Origin: Dehalococcoidia bacterium
GTDB lineage: Bacteria > Chloroflexota > Dehalococcoidia > GIF9 > AB-539-J10
Assembly (NCBI GenBank): GCA_007129495.1
Contig: SKVJ01000032.1
Coordinates: 1 to 64,000, forward strand
Length of the DNA stretch: 64,000 nt
Reading direction: 5' to 3'
Below are positions 54,283-63,012 of this stretch, piece by piece. Each line of letters starts with the position of its first letter. Within the stretch, counting starts at the first letter, position 1. A model generated the notes under the pieces. The model had not been told where the DNA came from, made no database searches, and was given only the letters and a program-made list of their open reading frames with translations. Both the position numbers and the translations under genes were made by a program.

Positions 54283-54837
54283 TCATAAGCCAAGCCATTC
54301 CAGGCCGAATAGAAATACTATCAGCAGCGTGATCACTACTGTGATGGTCTGCCAGGTTCCCAGGTGCGCAACGTCCTGAATTGTCATACGGCCGAATGCA
54401 CCCTCTGCCATAAAGGGCTTCAGGCGGGGATAGAGAAGCACGAACAGCCATGACCCGAACAGAAGGCCTGTGATGCCCCCGACCAGGGCATCCATGGCAC
54501 CCTGTCCCACTGCGCCTGCCACAATGCCCGGACAGTACCCCAGAAGGGCGAACCCAGCCCCAAAAATCAGCCCGCCCACTACAGTCCCCCCGAATGTGCC
54601 GCTACGAATACTGAGGTTGACCCATCCTCTTCCACTCATGAAATGCACGCCCAGCATGCCTACGATTACAGCTGACATCATTACTTTGAGAACGGTGAAG
54701 TCCACAAGCAGGAGCTGTCCAATGATGACTTCGTATCGGGTGACTCCTGCCTTCTGCAGGAATATACCAAAAATGATTCCGAAGAGCAGAGCAAGGCCTT
54801 TCTGTCCACCGGCATTATTCCTTATGGATTCCAGCAT
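54283..54837 (-). CDS. YeeE/YedE-family half-transporter, sulfur type (second half)
   Basis: This 184-residue membrane protein has about five helices. The YeeE/YedE (DUF395) motif GAGFALLGYCPGIVAGAVGQGAMDALVGGITGLLFG carries a conserved Cys that relays thiosulfate in characterised members. The N-terminus (GLALLFGIIFGIFLQKAG) is typical of the second half of split systems. It follows the other half-transporter by 9 bp. Together they probably import thiosulfate or a related sulfur or selenium species. Confidence 0.88.
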   Translation of the reverse strand: MLESIRNNAGGQKGLALLFGIIFGIFLQKAGVTRYEVIIGQLLLVDFTVLKVMMSAVIVGMLGVHFMSGRGWVNLSIRSGTFGGTVVGGLIFGAGFALLGYCPGIVAGAVGQGAMDALVGGITGLLFGSWLFVLLYPRLKPFMAEGAFGRMTIQDVAHLGTWQTITVVITLLIVFLFGLEWLGL

Positions 54838-54846
54838 TGTTGTGAC

Positions 54847-55368
54847 CTACCCTGCGATAACTACATACAGCAAAGTGGCGACCGCGATGCCTCCTGCGAA
54901 GAAACAGATAGCTGCCACCCAACTGGCGACGGAGAGTTGCATCGTGCCGCTGATGCCATGGCCGCTCGTGCATCCACCGGCCCACCTCGAACCAAGTCCG
55001 AGGAGCGTGCCTCCCACGAAGGACACGCCAATGCGTGGAACAACTGCGCTGCCAAATGCCGTCAGCCACGGTTCGGGCACCCACACCAGCCGCGCCTGAC
55101 CTGACGCCATCGAGGAGATGAATGCGCCGATGACAATCCCGACTACCAGCATCCATTGCCAGTCGATGCGAGGAGGCGTCTCTCTGAAGAACTCCCGTTG
55201 AAAGACCCTGCTACCCCGAAACAGTCGCTCTATCATTCCCGCCGTTCTTAGGTATGCAGTGGAAGTCCCCAGTTCCTTAGAGGACAGTAGAAATGTGAAC
55301 CAACTGAGTACACCGATGCCGGCCCCTGAGATGTAGGGTGACCATTGTTCTATCGTTAGCCAATCCAT
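54847..55368 (-). CDS. YeeE/YedE-family half-transporter, sulfur type (first half)
   Basis: This 173-residue membrane protein contains the partner motif GLGSRWAGGCTSGHGISGTMQLSVASWVAAICFFAGG, in which GGCTSGHG supplies the second relay Cys. The middle has VGIVIGAFISSMASGQARL. The ATG at 55368 is chosen over one 60 bp upstream, since the extra residues would be polar and overlap the rhodanese gene's end. It lies between the MBL-rhodanese gene and the other half-transporter on the same strand. Confidence 0.88.
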   Translation of the reverse strand: MDWLTIEQWSPYISGAGIGVLSWFTFLLSSKELGTSTAYLRTAGMIERLFRGSRVFQREFFRETPPRIDWQWMLVVGIVIGAFISSMASGQARLVWVPEPWLTAFGSAVVPRIGVSFVGGTLLGLGSRWAGGCTSGHGISGTMQLSVASWVAAICFFAGGIAVATLLYVVIAG

Positions 55369-55399
55369 AGCACGCTCGATCTTGATACTGTCCGACCGA

Positions 55400-56776
55400 T
55401 CAAATGTCGTAGGAGAAGCCCGCTGCATTGTACCCGGTCAGTCCCCCGGCCAGGTTCATGAGCTGGCTGAATCCACGCTGGAGCAGCAGGCTGATTCCGA
55501 GAGTTGCCCGATTTCCCCCCGGGCAGACTACTATGAGAGGGTGCTCACGATCGAGTTCCGCGAATCGTGTCCGCAACTCAGCCACAGGGATGTTCACGGC
55601 CCGTTTGATGTGCGCCTGGTTGAATTCCTGAGCTGATCGCACGTCGAGGACGGAAAGTTGCGCATCCCGCGTCAGCATATCATGGAATTCCACCGCCGAG
55701 AGTTGTGGCACATGCCTTGCCGGGAATCCCGCAGCAGCCCATGCTGGCATAGCTCCATCGAGGAATCCTGTTGTGTTGTCCAGGCCAACTCTCCTCAGCC
55801 AGTCGACGACCTCCCGAACCTGCTCGAAGGAATTCGCCACGATGAGGATGTCCTTTTCCGGAGGGAGGACCCATCCTGCAAACGTGGGGAAGTTGGTTGC
55901 GAGATCAATAGAGTACGCTCCCGCTATGTGCTGGGCTCCAAATGACTCGTACGGCCTCGCATCGAGCACGATGGCCTTCTCGTGACGTGACGCTTCATTG
56001 AATTCCGTCGCTGACATCGCGTGCGGAAAAGGAAGGGAATCAACGAGAGAAGGGCCACGCGTGTTGATGACGGTGCAGCGGCTGAAGTGGTCGGGAGCCG
56101 GCGGCATGTCTTTGCCTACCGCTGCGGTGAACTCGTCGGCATCCGGTATCTGCAGAGCCTCATTGAAGAGTCGCTCATAGCCGATCGTGCTGGTACGCTT
56201 GGCGGCTATAGATTTTCCGCACAAAGAGCCAGCCGCGTGGAGAGGATAGACCTCGCAGAAGTCCGGCAGATTCAGGAGCTTCTGGTACAGGCTGACATGG
56301 AGCTTATGACTGAGTTCCTCAGATCTTCCCGGAAACAGGTCCGGACGCCCAACATCCCCAACAAACAGGGTATCTCCGCAGAAGACCCCGGCCGGCTGGT
56401 GTCCGCGAGATAGATCGATTACAACAAATGATACATGCTCAGGTGTATGGCCCGGCGTCTCAACAACCTGAAGCACCATGTCTTCGATCTCGACTTCGTC
56501 GCCTTCACTCAAGGCTATGTGGTCGAAGGAGCAGTTTCCGAGTTTCGGGGCATACATTGTGGCGCCTGTCTTCTCCGCCAGATCCATGTGTCCGGATACA
56601 AAATCGGCATGGAGGTGAGTCTCCAGAACGTGCGTAATTGTCAGACCCAGGGCGTGTGCCGTATCAAGGTAGATCTGAACGTCCCGTCGCGGATCGATAA
56701 CTGCGCATGACTGATTTCCGGCAAGCATATATGAGATGTGAGAGAGTTTTGGTGTATAGAACGGAAGCAACAGCAT
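55400..56776 (-). CDS. metallo-beta-lactamase fold / double rhodanese sulfur enzyme
   Basis: This 458-residue protein has an N-terminal persulfide-dioxygenase-like MBL domain (about 1-230, with HLHADFVSGH and GHTPEHVSF metal ligands). Two rhodanese domains follow. The first (about 250-350, VLDARPYESFGAQHIAGAYS) lacks a Cys in its active loop (LIVANSFEQ). The second (about 360-455) has VVCPGGNRA with the catalytic Cys. Such fusions handle persulfides from thiosulfate or sulfide. The start at 56776 has GAGGGGTGG upstream. Adjacent YeeE/YedE genes suggest import followed by sulfur transfer. Confidence 0.9.
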   Translation of the reverse strand: MLLLPFYTPKLSHISYMLAGNQSCAVIDPRRDVQIYLDTAHALGLTITHVLETHLHADFVSGHMDLAEKTGATMYAPKLGNCSFDHIALSEGDEVEIEDMVLQVVETPGHTPEHVSFVVIDLSRGHQPAGVFCGDTLFVGDVGRPDLFPGRSEELSHKLHVSLYQKLLNLPDFCEVYPLHAAGSLCGKSIAAKRTSTIGYERLFNEALQIPDADEFTAAVGKDMPPAPDHFSRCTVINTRGPSLVDSLPFPHAMSATEFNEASRHEKAIVLDARPYESFGAQHIAGAYSIDLATNFPTFAGWVLPPEKDILIVANSFEQVREVVDWLRRVGLDNTTGFLDGAMPAWAAAGFPARHVPQLSAVEFHDMLTRDAQLSVLDVRSAQEFNQAHIKRAVNIPVAELRTRFAELDREHPLIVVCPGGNRATLGISLLLQRGFSQLMNLAGGLTGYNAAGFSYDI

Positions 56777-56826
56777 ATGAACCACCCCTCGATATATGTG
56801 TTCTATCACCCTATAGTAATCAGTCG

Positions 56827-58617
56827 TTATCCGTAACACAAATAGGTGAGCATGACTGCGACCACGAGAAACAGGATGGTCATTATGCCGCCTGCCTTCA
56901 AGTAGTCCCTGTTTCGGTAACCTCCGGGTCCCATGAAGAGTGCGTTGACCTGGTGTGTTGGGAGCACAAAGGAATTCGAAGCGGAGACAGCAACCAGCAA
57001 TGCGAGTGGTCGAGGGTCAAGCTCAGCCATCGCCGCCATCGCAATAATGAGAGGCACCAGCACAACGGTGGCAGCAACGTTGGACATCAATAGTGAGAAG
57101 ATAGTGGCGATGAGAGCCACGATGGAATAGAGCAGCAGCGGGTGCCCGCCCATCGCGAGCTCCGTTGCTCCACCGGCTATGTACGCAGCCGCGCCGGAGG
57201 TCTCCATCGCGACTCCTACCGGTATGAGGCCTGCAAGTAGAAACACCGTTCTCCAGTCTATGGCGCGGTACGCTTCATCGATGGTCAACACTCCAAGGAG
57301 AATCATCGCAAGAGCTCCGGTGAACAGTCCGAGAGAGATCTGCACTCCGGAGACGGCAAGACCTATCCCCAGTGAGAAGCACAGCACCGCAACGAGGGGC
57401 TTCTTTCTCTGGGTCGTGTGGCCTTCAATGTGGCTGACCAGCACGAAATTACGGTCTTGCTGAAGAGAGGCGAGTGTGGCCCACGTGCCGAACACGACCA
57501 GAGTATCTCCAGGTTCAAGCGGAACATCTGAGAAGTCACTGCGCACTTGCTGGTGTCTGCTCATGAGAAGGATGGGTTCCACTCCCAGGTTCTTCCGCAG
57601 CGCTATTCTTCTCAGCGTTAATCCTTTGATTCCGGCCCTCGGGCGGACTACCAACTCTGCAAATCCCGCCTCGTCACCACTCTCAAGAGAACTACTCAAA
57701 TCACTCTGGCGGCCAGGTTCACGCAATCCATGGTCCTCGGCGAAGCGCACCACATTCTCTCGCGATCCCAGGAGTGCCAATTGCTGGCCTGATACAAAGG
57801 ACGTATGCCGCCAGGGAGCATACAGTACATCTCCGTCCGCTTCCAATGCCAGCAGGTGAACGTTGTAGTCCTCCCATAGTCGTGCCCTCTCACGGGTGCT
57901 TCCCACTAAAGGGCTGCTGTCCGGGATCGTGAAATAGGAGATAGTGGTCGGCAATTGCCAGGCTTCGATCAGTTCTTCCTGGGTGCCGGAAGCAGTTCCG
58001 GTCTCTGTGTCCGGGAAGAGGCGTCTTCCGAGCAGGAGGAAGTATGTGATACCGACGGCTAGCAGGGCAATTCCAATCGGTGTCACGGCGAAGAACCCGT
58101 ACGACTGAAGGTCTCTCTGGCGTAGCAGGTCATTAAGGATTATGAGGGGGCCTGACGCTACCATGGTGAGGCAACCACCCAGGATAGCGGCGAATCCGAC
58201 GGGCATGAGGGTTCTGGACAGCGATACGCCCTCGGTGCGTGACAGACGGAGCAGGCTGGGCAGAAACAGTGCGGCCGCTCCGATATTCTGCATGAACCCG
58301 GAAAGTGACCCGACAGTGGCCGACATCAGAGCAATAAGCCGGGCTTCGCTGCGCCCGGAGATACGCAGTATTGGTTTTGTAATCAGCTTGGTCACGCCGG
58401 AGCGGTCCAGCCCCTGGCTCAGTATCATGACGGCTATAACTGCGATTACCGCATTGCTGGCGAAACCCGAAAATGCTTCGGCGGGAGTCAAGAGCCCCAG
58501 CCACGCAATGGTGAGCATGGCGAGAATGGCAACAACGTCGATGCGAAGCTTCTCAGTGATAAGGAGCACTGAAACGATGCCCATCACGACAAGAATAAGC
58601 CCGATCTCAATCGTCAT
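56827..58617 (-). CDS. SLC13-type permease with two TrkA-C domains
   Basis: This 596-residue membrane protein has about 11 helices split by a soluble insert. The N-terminal half begins with helices ending FASNAVIAVIAVMILSQGLDRSGVTKLI. Two TrkA_C/RCK_C-like domains follow at about residues 225-300 and 315-395 (LRRIALRKNLGVEPILLMSR, LEPGDTLVVFGTW). The C-terminal half has LMSNVAATVVLVPLIIAMAA and SNSFVLPTHQVNALFMGPGGY. Such proteins carry sulfate or dicarboxylates with sodium. Sulfate or another anion is plausible given the neighbouring sulfur cluster, but unproven. Confidence 0.88.
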   Translation of the reverse strand: MTIEIGLILVVMGIVSVLLITEKLRIDVVAILAMLTIAWLGLLTPAEAFSGFASNAVIAVIAVMILSQGLDRSGVTKLITKPILRISGRSEARLIALMSATVGSLSGFMQNIGAAALFLPSLLRLSRTEGVSLSRTLMPVGFAAILGGCLTMVASGPLIILNDLLRQRDLQSYGFFAVTPIGIALLAVGITYFLLLGRRLFPDTETGTASGTQEELIEAWQLPTTISYFTIPDSSPLVGSTRERARLWEDYNVHLLALEADGDVLYAPWRHTSFVSGQQLALLGSRENVVRFAEDHGLREPGRQSDLSSSLESGDEAGFAELVVRPRAGIKGLTLRRIALRKNLGVEPILLMSRHQQVRSDFSDVPLEPGDTLVVFGTWATLASLQQDRNFVLVSHIEGHTTQRKKPLVAVLCFSLGIGLAVSGVQISLGLFTGALAMILLGVLTIDEAYRAIDWRTVFLLAGLIPVGVAMETSGAAAYIAGGATELAMGGHPLLLYSIVALIATIFSLLMSNVAATVVLVPLIIAMAAMAELDPRPLALLVAVSASNSFVLPTHQVNALFMGPGGYRNRDYLKAGGIMTILFLVVAVMLTYLCYG

Positions 58618-58764
58618 AGAACTTCAAAGACTGGCCCGCCTTTTTGTCCGCGACCTACACCAGAAATGTTCGTCTCTGATACACTGCGACCCAGCAGGCA
58701 ACGGAAATATCTCCCGCAACGGTCCTTCCGGACCATCAGCCACTGTCATGGAATGGACCTGTTT

Positions 58765-60024
58765 CTAGCTACCGTTCGGTGGTTGCTGCAACCCTGCTAT
58801 ATCCTGCTTCAGTGGTGAGCCGCACTGGGCGCAGAATCTACCGCCGGGAATACTGGCAGACTGGCATGCCGGACACGGTGTCTGGGACACAGCCTCAGAT
58901 TGGCCATAATACAGCTTCACGTGTGGCCATGGTATCTCGATATGCTCCTTGTCGAAGGCCTTCTTGATGCGGAGGCGGAATTCCCGTGTGAGTTCCCACT
59001 GTGTCATCGGCTTCGTATCGCCAAGCACCTTGATCTCGATGCCTGATTCTCCGAATCTGTTAACACCGAGGCTTTGTGGTGCGGTGCGTATCTTGGGTCC
59101 CCAGAAAGGATCCTTCGCCATCTCCTCTCCGACACGATTGATGACCCGGATCACGTGTTCGAGGTCCTCTCCATAGGCAACGGGCACGTCGAGGTGCAGA
59201 CGCGAGTATACCTTCGTGTAATTGCTTGCCGCCTTGATCTCTCCGTTCGGAATGCTGTGAACGATGCCGTCGAGATCTCGCAGCACGGTGCGCTTCAGCG
59301 TTACGTCCTCTACGAGACCTGCGATGCCGGCAACCTTGACTACGTCGCCTTTGTTGTACTGGTCCTCCATCAGAATGAACAGCCCGGCGATCATGTCCCG
59401 GATCAGGCTCTGTGCCCCGAAGCCTATGGCGATGCCAGCGACACCGGCAGTTGCCAGCAGGGGGGTCACATCAACGCCGATCTCCCCTAGGATCATGAAC
59501 ACCGCAATTACGGCTATGATGATCGCGGCAAGTGTGGTGAGCATGCCGCTCAGTGTCTGTACCCTTCGAGCGAGATCCTCCTTCGCTTTGCGGCCCCGCC
59601 CGCGAGAGGACATCGAACTCTCCACGACTCCAGGCATGACTGTCCTGACGAGCCGGAACAGCAGGTATGCGATCGCTGCGATCAGGAGGATGATCAGTCC
59701 GTGCGACAGGAACCAGACCTTGATCGACTCGGGGGTTATTACGGCCTCGGGGCCCTCGCGGGCGAGCGTCAGGGCCACTGCCGCGGCGCCAATAATCAGG
59801 AGAATCAGCGTGTCAAGAACCGCAATGACTGCGTCACATAGTCGCTGCAGTCTCTGCACCCTTGTGCTGTAGCCCCTCTCCTGTATCCATGTCTGGAGTC
59901 GTGGACGTCCAAACACGAGAATCGCCAGGGCGAGGGCCGAACCCATGAGGATCCAGATGCTATGGGCACTGAACCACTGCCAGAGTGATACGAGGTCAAT
60001 ACTGCCCGTAACCGCGAACGCCAC
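58765..60024 (-). CDS. MscS-family mechanosensitive channel with C-terminal zinc ribbon
   Basis: This 419-residue protein has several N-terminal membrane helices. The MscS pore-lining and beta domain (about 165-345) includes GVAGIAIGFGAQSLIRDMIAGLFILMEDQYNKGDVVKVAGIAGLVEDVTLKRTVLRDLDGIVHSIPNG. A zinc ribbon, CPACQSASIPGGRFCAQCG, follows at about residues 387-405. MscS channels release solutes on osmotic downshock. The zinc ribbon is an unusual addition that may bind partners or gate the channel. It precedes an SLC13-type permease and follows corA on the same strand. Confidence 0.9.
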   Translation of the reverse strand: MAFAVTGSIDLVSLWQWFSAHSIWILMGSALALAILVFGRPRLQTWIQERGYSTRVQRLQRLCDAVIAVLDTLILLIIGAAAVALTLAREGPEAVITPESIKVWFLSHGLIILLIAAIAYLLFRLVRTVMPGVVESSMSSRGRGRKAKEDLARRVQTLSGMLTTLAAIIIAVIAVFMILGEIGVDVTPLLATAGVAGIAIGFGAQSLIRDMIAGLFILMEDQYNKGDVVKVAGIAGLVEDVTLKRTVLRDLDGIVHSIPNGEIKAASNYTKVYSRLHLDVPVAYGEDLEHVIRVINRVGEEMAKDPFWGPKIRTAPQSLGVNRFGESGIEIKVLGDTKPMTQWELTREFRLRIKKAFDKEHIEIPWPHVKLYYGQSEAVSQTPCPACQSASIPGGRFCAQCGSPLKQDIAGLQQPPNGS

Positions 60025-60073
60025 GCTGCAAGTCTAGGGTTGCTCAATTGTCTCGTCAAGCCCTCTTGCCCTG

Positions 60074-61195
60074 TTAGCGACTTGAATCAAGCGGCACATC
60101 TGTGCCCTTGCCCTCCCTATGACGCCTCGCGCTCTGTGCCATATGCCCGCGAAGCTTCTCGCGCTCCACAGAGAACGCTCGGGTGAGGTGCGCCGGAAGC
60201 GGTCGAGGCTTGAACCATCCACGCCGCCAGAACAGGATGAGAGCTCCCACTATGACGGAGAGCATGAAACCCACGATCACGAAGTACGAGTATCGCCAGT
60301 GCAACTCCGGCATATGGTCGAAGTTCATGCCATACACCCCGGCGAGCAGCGTAAGAGGCAGGAAGATGGCGCCCACTACGGAGAGCACCTTCATTGTCTC
60401 GTTCTGGCGGTTCGCCGCGGCCGAGAGGTATATGGTGATTGCGGCTTCTGCGCTCTCGCGAATGTTCAGGTTCAGGTCCTCGATGCGCACCAGGTGGTCG
60501 TATATGTCGCGGAAGTAGACGCGGTACTCCTCCCTGATTATCGAAAACTCCCCCCGGCTTATCCGGTTCAGCAACTCTCTCTGTGGCATGATGGTGCGAT
60601 GCACGCGTCGCACCGAGCGCTTCAACCGTTGGATTGCCTGGAGCGCCTCCGGGTGTGATGTCGTGAGGGCCTCTTCCTCGACGGCCTCGGCGATCTCACT
60701 CATGCGGTCAAGCGTCGGCATGATGTTGTCGACGAGGGCGTCGATCAGCCAGTAACAAAGGTAGTCCGGGCCACGCCGCATCGGGCGTGCGTTCGTCTCC
60801 ACCTGGTGTCGGACCTCATCCACGCTGTAGAGGGGAAAGTTGTGATTGGTGACGACATAGTTGCGTCCGACGAACAGCGCCAACTCGGCGGTCTCCACGA
60901 CATCACTGACCCCGGAGGCGTGGTTTATGCCGTGAACGATGATGAAGACGTGATCGTCGTAATCGTCGATCTTCGGTGGGTGGATCTGCGTTTCCACGCA
61001 GTCCTCGATTGCCAGCTTGTGAAACTGGAAGACTTCTGCGAGCAGCTTTCCGTCTTCTTCTGTAGTCTCGCAGATGTCGACCCACAGCAGTCCCTTGCCA
61101 CTGTGCAGCACGTCGGACATGCGCTCCCTTGGGAGGTCCCGCTCAAATCGTCCCGAATCGTCTATGTAGTACGTATAAGCTGGCACGAGAAGCAC
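60074..61195 (-). CDS. corA: CorA-family magnesium/cobalt transporter
   Basis: This 373-residue channel has a large N-terminal cytoplasmic domain and two C-terminal helices with the GMN motif in VYGMNFDHMPELHWRYSYF. The tail is basic. A TAGAAT box (61215-61210) overlaps the codons of the in-frame ATG at 61219. The more likely start is therefore GTG 61195, which has AAGGACAGG just upstream. The MscS-like channel gene follows after 49 bp, so both could be in one osmotic/ion operon. Confidence 0.93.
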   Translation of the reverse strand: MLLVPAYTYYIDDSGRFERDLPRERMSDVLHSGKGLLWVDICETTEEDGKLLAEVFQFHKLAIEDCVETQIHPPKIDDYDDHVFIIVHGINHASGVSDVVETAELALFVGRNYVVTNHNFPLYSVDEVRHQVETNARPMRRGPDYLCYWLIDALVDNIMPTLDRMSEIAEAVEEEALTTSHPEALQAIQRLKRSVRRVHRTIMPQRELLNRISRGEFSIIREEYRVYFRDIYDHLVRIEDLNLNIRESAEAAITIYLSAAANRQNETMKVLSVVGAIFLPLTLLAGVYGMNFDHMPELHWRYSYFVIVGFMLSVIVGALILFWRRGWFKPRPLPAHLTRAFSVEREKLRGHMAQSARRHREGKGTDVPLDSSR

Positions 61196-61362
61196 CCCTG
61201 TCCTTCCGCATTCTACCACTGCGATGAGGCTTTGTGACGGTGGAGGGGACCGGAGACCTTCGGAACGTCATCAAGTATCGGCAATTGTTCCACGGGATAG
61301 AGGGCACACGCCAGCGCGCAGAACTGCCGCATTCACCTGGGACGTGGAAACACGAGGAGAAG

Positions 61363-61439
61363 TGGCGACCCCAGGGGGATTCGAACCCCCGATCTCCACC
61401 GTGACAGGGTGGCATGTTAGTCCACTACACCATGGGGCC
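61363..61439 (-). tRNA. tRNA-Asp (GTC)
   Basis: On the minus strand the acceptor GGCCCCA/TGGGGTC (one G-U), anticodon stem CCACC/GGTGG with loop CTGTCAC (anticodon GTC) and the T arm GGGGGTTCGAATCCCCC are present. Discriminator G is followed by an encoded CCA, unlike the other two tRNAs here. Confidence 0.94.
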
Positions 61440-61668
61440 GGGTAAAGGATCGAAGCGAAGGGAGTGTACCAGCAAGCTTCTTCGTATGTCAAACGGTGGT
61501 ACTGGTTGGTGCCACGGCCGCCTGCAGGTGGTTGCGGCACCCTTCTGATAAGGATGGTTGTCCTTTCTGAAATCCCTTCTGGGCGGGTTCCCTGCAGTTG
61601 CCTTTCGTGGAGTATTTGACACCTCTCCCTCGCGCCAGCACAATATGCTGGAAAGGAGCAAGCGCAAG

Positions 61669-61944
61669 GTGGCCAAGCCAAAGACATGGACGGTTAAGGT
61701 AGGAGACAAGACTCATAAGGTAGAGGTGCGGCGAAAACCGTGGCTCGCCATAGGGGAAATAAAGGTTGATGACCAGATGGTCGCGTACTTCGCGGCCAAG
61801 GCGATGGCTATCACTATCTTCAACTATCGCCAGCAGCCGTTCGAGATAGACGGTACGTGGTTTTCTGTTGTGATCAAGCCGAACTTTCTGGGCTACAACT
61901 TCGATTTGACGCGGGATGGCGAAGTCATCCCGCCTGACGATTGA
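61669..61944 (+). CDS. small beta-rich protein, FAIM-like pattern
   Basis: This 91-residue protein begins VAKPKTWTVKVGDKTHKVEV and consists of alternating beta-strand segments (WLAIGEIKVDDQMV, FEIDGTWFSVVIKP, GYNFDLTRDGEVI). The repeating hydrophobic pattern and the final DG resemble the FAIM1 fold, but this is a resemblance only. The GTG at 61669 is chosen because AAGGAG lies 10 nt upstream; ATG 61645 is the alternative. It lies 33 bp before surE on the same strand and may share its transcript. The function is unknown. Confidence 0.6.
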   Translation: MAKPKTWTVKVGDKTHKVEVRRKPWLAIGEIKVDDQMVAYFAAKAMAITIFNYRQQPFEIDGTWFSVVIKPNFLGYNFDLTRDGEVIPPDD

Positions 61945-61977
61945 TGTACGCCTGTCGTCTGCGCTTGTCGATAGCAA

Positions 61978-62763
61978 ATGCGTATTCTATTGACCAATGA
62001 TGATGGAATCGGCTCGCCGGGTCTCTGGGCGGTCGCCGAAGAACTGGTGAAAGTAGGCGATCTGGTGGTGGCTGCGCCCGGCGAAGAAAGAAGTGGCGCA
62101 GGCACATCAATAAGCCTGCGTAAGCCCATCTGGGTTCAGGAGGTTCCTTCTAAAGTTGACGGAGCACAGGCTTATGCCGTCTCCGGAACTCCTGCAGACA
62201 GCGCAATAATCGCAATAAGCTGCCTCTTTCCGGGAGAATTCGACCTCGTAGTTTCTGGTGTCAATCGCGGATCCAACCTGGGACACGATGTGTATGTATC
62301 CGGCACAGTCGGAGCAGCGATGCAGGGATTTCTCCACAATATTCCTTCGATCGCCGTATCGATGTATGCCTACGTTGATATTGACTACCGCACAGCCGCG
62401 CAAACAGCTGCCCTTATCGCCTCTCACATAGAAAGTGGCGCACTGGAAGGGCCGATGCTGCTCAACGTAAACGTACCAAATCTCGCGCCGAATCAGATTC
62501 ATGGCGTTGAGGTAACCCGCATAAGCCGGAAGAATTACTGCGACAGGATAGAGAAGGATTACGACGCCAGCGGAGAGTACTACGTAATAACCCGTAACGA
62601 GGAACTCGAAGATGCGGCGCCGGGTACTGACCTGTGGGCTGTCGAGAATGGACGGGTCTCGCTTACTCCCCTTCCAGACCAGGTTGTCAGTGACCGGTTC
62701 TTCAATCAACTCAATCGCATTGTGCCGGAACTGGAAGCAGCGCTGCGCACCGCTGTTGTATGA
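61978..62763 (+). CDS. surE: 5'/3'-nucleotidase SurE
   Basis: This metal-dependent nucleotidase is linked to stress and stationary-phase survival. The 261-residue protein starts MRILLTNDDGIGSPGLWAVAEEL, with the metal-binding DD. It continues with APGEERSGAGTSISL, VSGTPADSAIIA, VSGVNRGSNLGHDVYVSGTVGAAMQGFL (metal Asn) and LLNVNVPN. Length and motif order are canonical. No Shine-Dalgarno precedes the ATG. Confidence 0.95.
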   Translation: MRILLTNDDGIGSPGLWAVAEELVKVGDLVVAAPGEERSGAGTSISLRKPIWVQEVPSKVDGAQAYAVSGTPADSAIIAISCLFPGEFDLVVSGVNRGSNLGHDVYVSGTVGAAMQGFLHNIPSIAVSMYAYVDIDYRTAAQTAALIASHIESGALEGPMLLNVNVPNLAPNQIHGVEVTRISRKNYCDRIEKDYDASGEYYVITRNEELEDAAPGTDLWAVENGRVSLTPLPDQVVSDRFFNQLNRIVPELEAALRTAVV

Positions 62764-62935
62764 GCACGCGGTGTCATGCCTGGCAATACTGCATACCATG
62801 GTGTGTGGCGCACGAGAAGCATTGACCAGTCGCAATTTCCAGTGCTAGCATAGCGGCGGCAGCTGACCCGCAAGGGCGGCGAGCTGGATGCAACAAGGAC
62901 TCACGTAGTTTGAGCCCGCTTGGATCGAGTGTCGA

Positions 62936-62998
62936 CCGAGACGGCGAATAGAGGACTGTAATAAGCCTTCTCGGTGATGCGGGCCGAGAGGGCTTTTT
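62936..62998 (+). promoter_or_regulatory. terminator / possible attenuator before the P1 peptidase gene
   Basis: The stem AGCCTTCTCGG 62964-62974 with CCGAGAGGGCT 62984-62994 (one G-U) followed by TTTTT is a strong intrinsic terminator ending 15 nt before the next start codon. CCGAGA at 62936-62941 is complementary to TCTCGG at 62969-62974 inside the terminator's left arm, so an alternative antiterminator pairing exists. It could end surE transcripts, or gate the peptidase gene. Confidence 0.6.
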
Positions 62999-63012
62999 GC
63001 TGAGGTGTGGTT

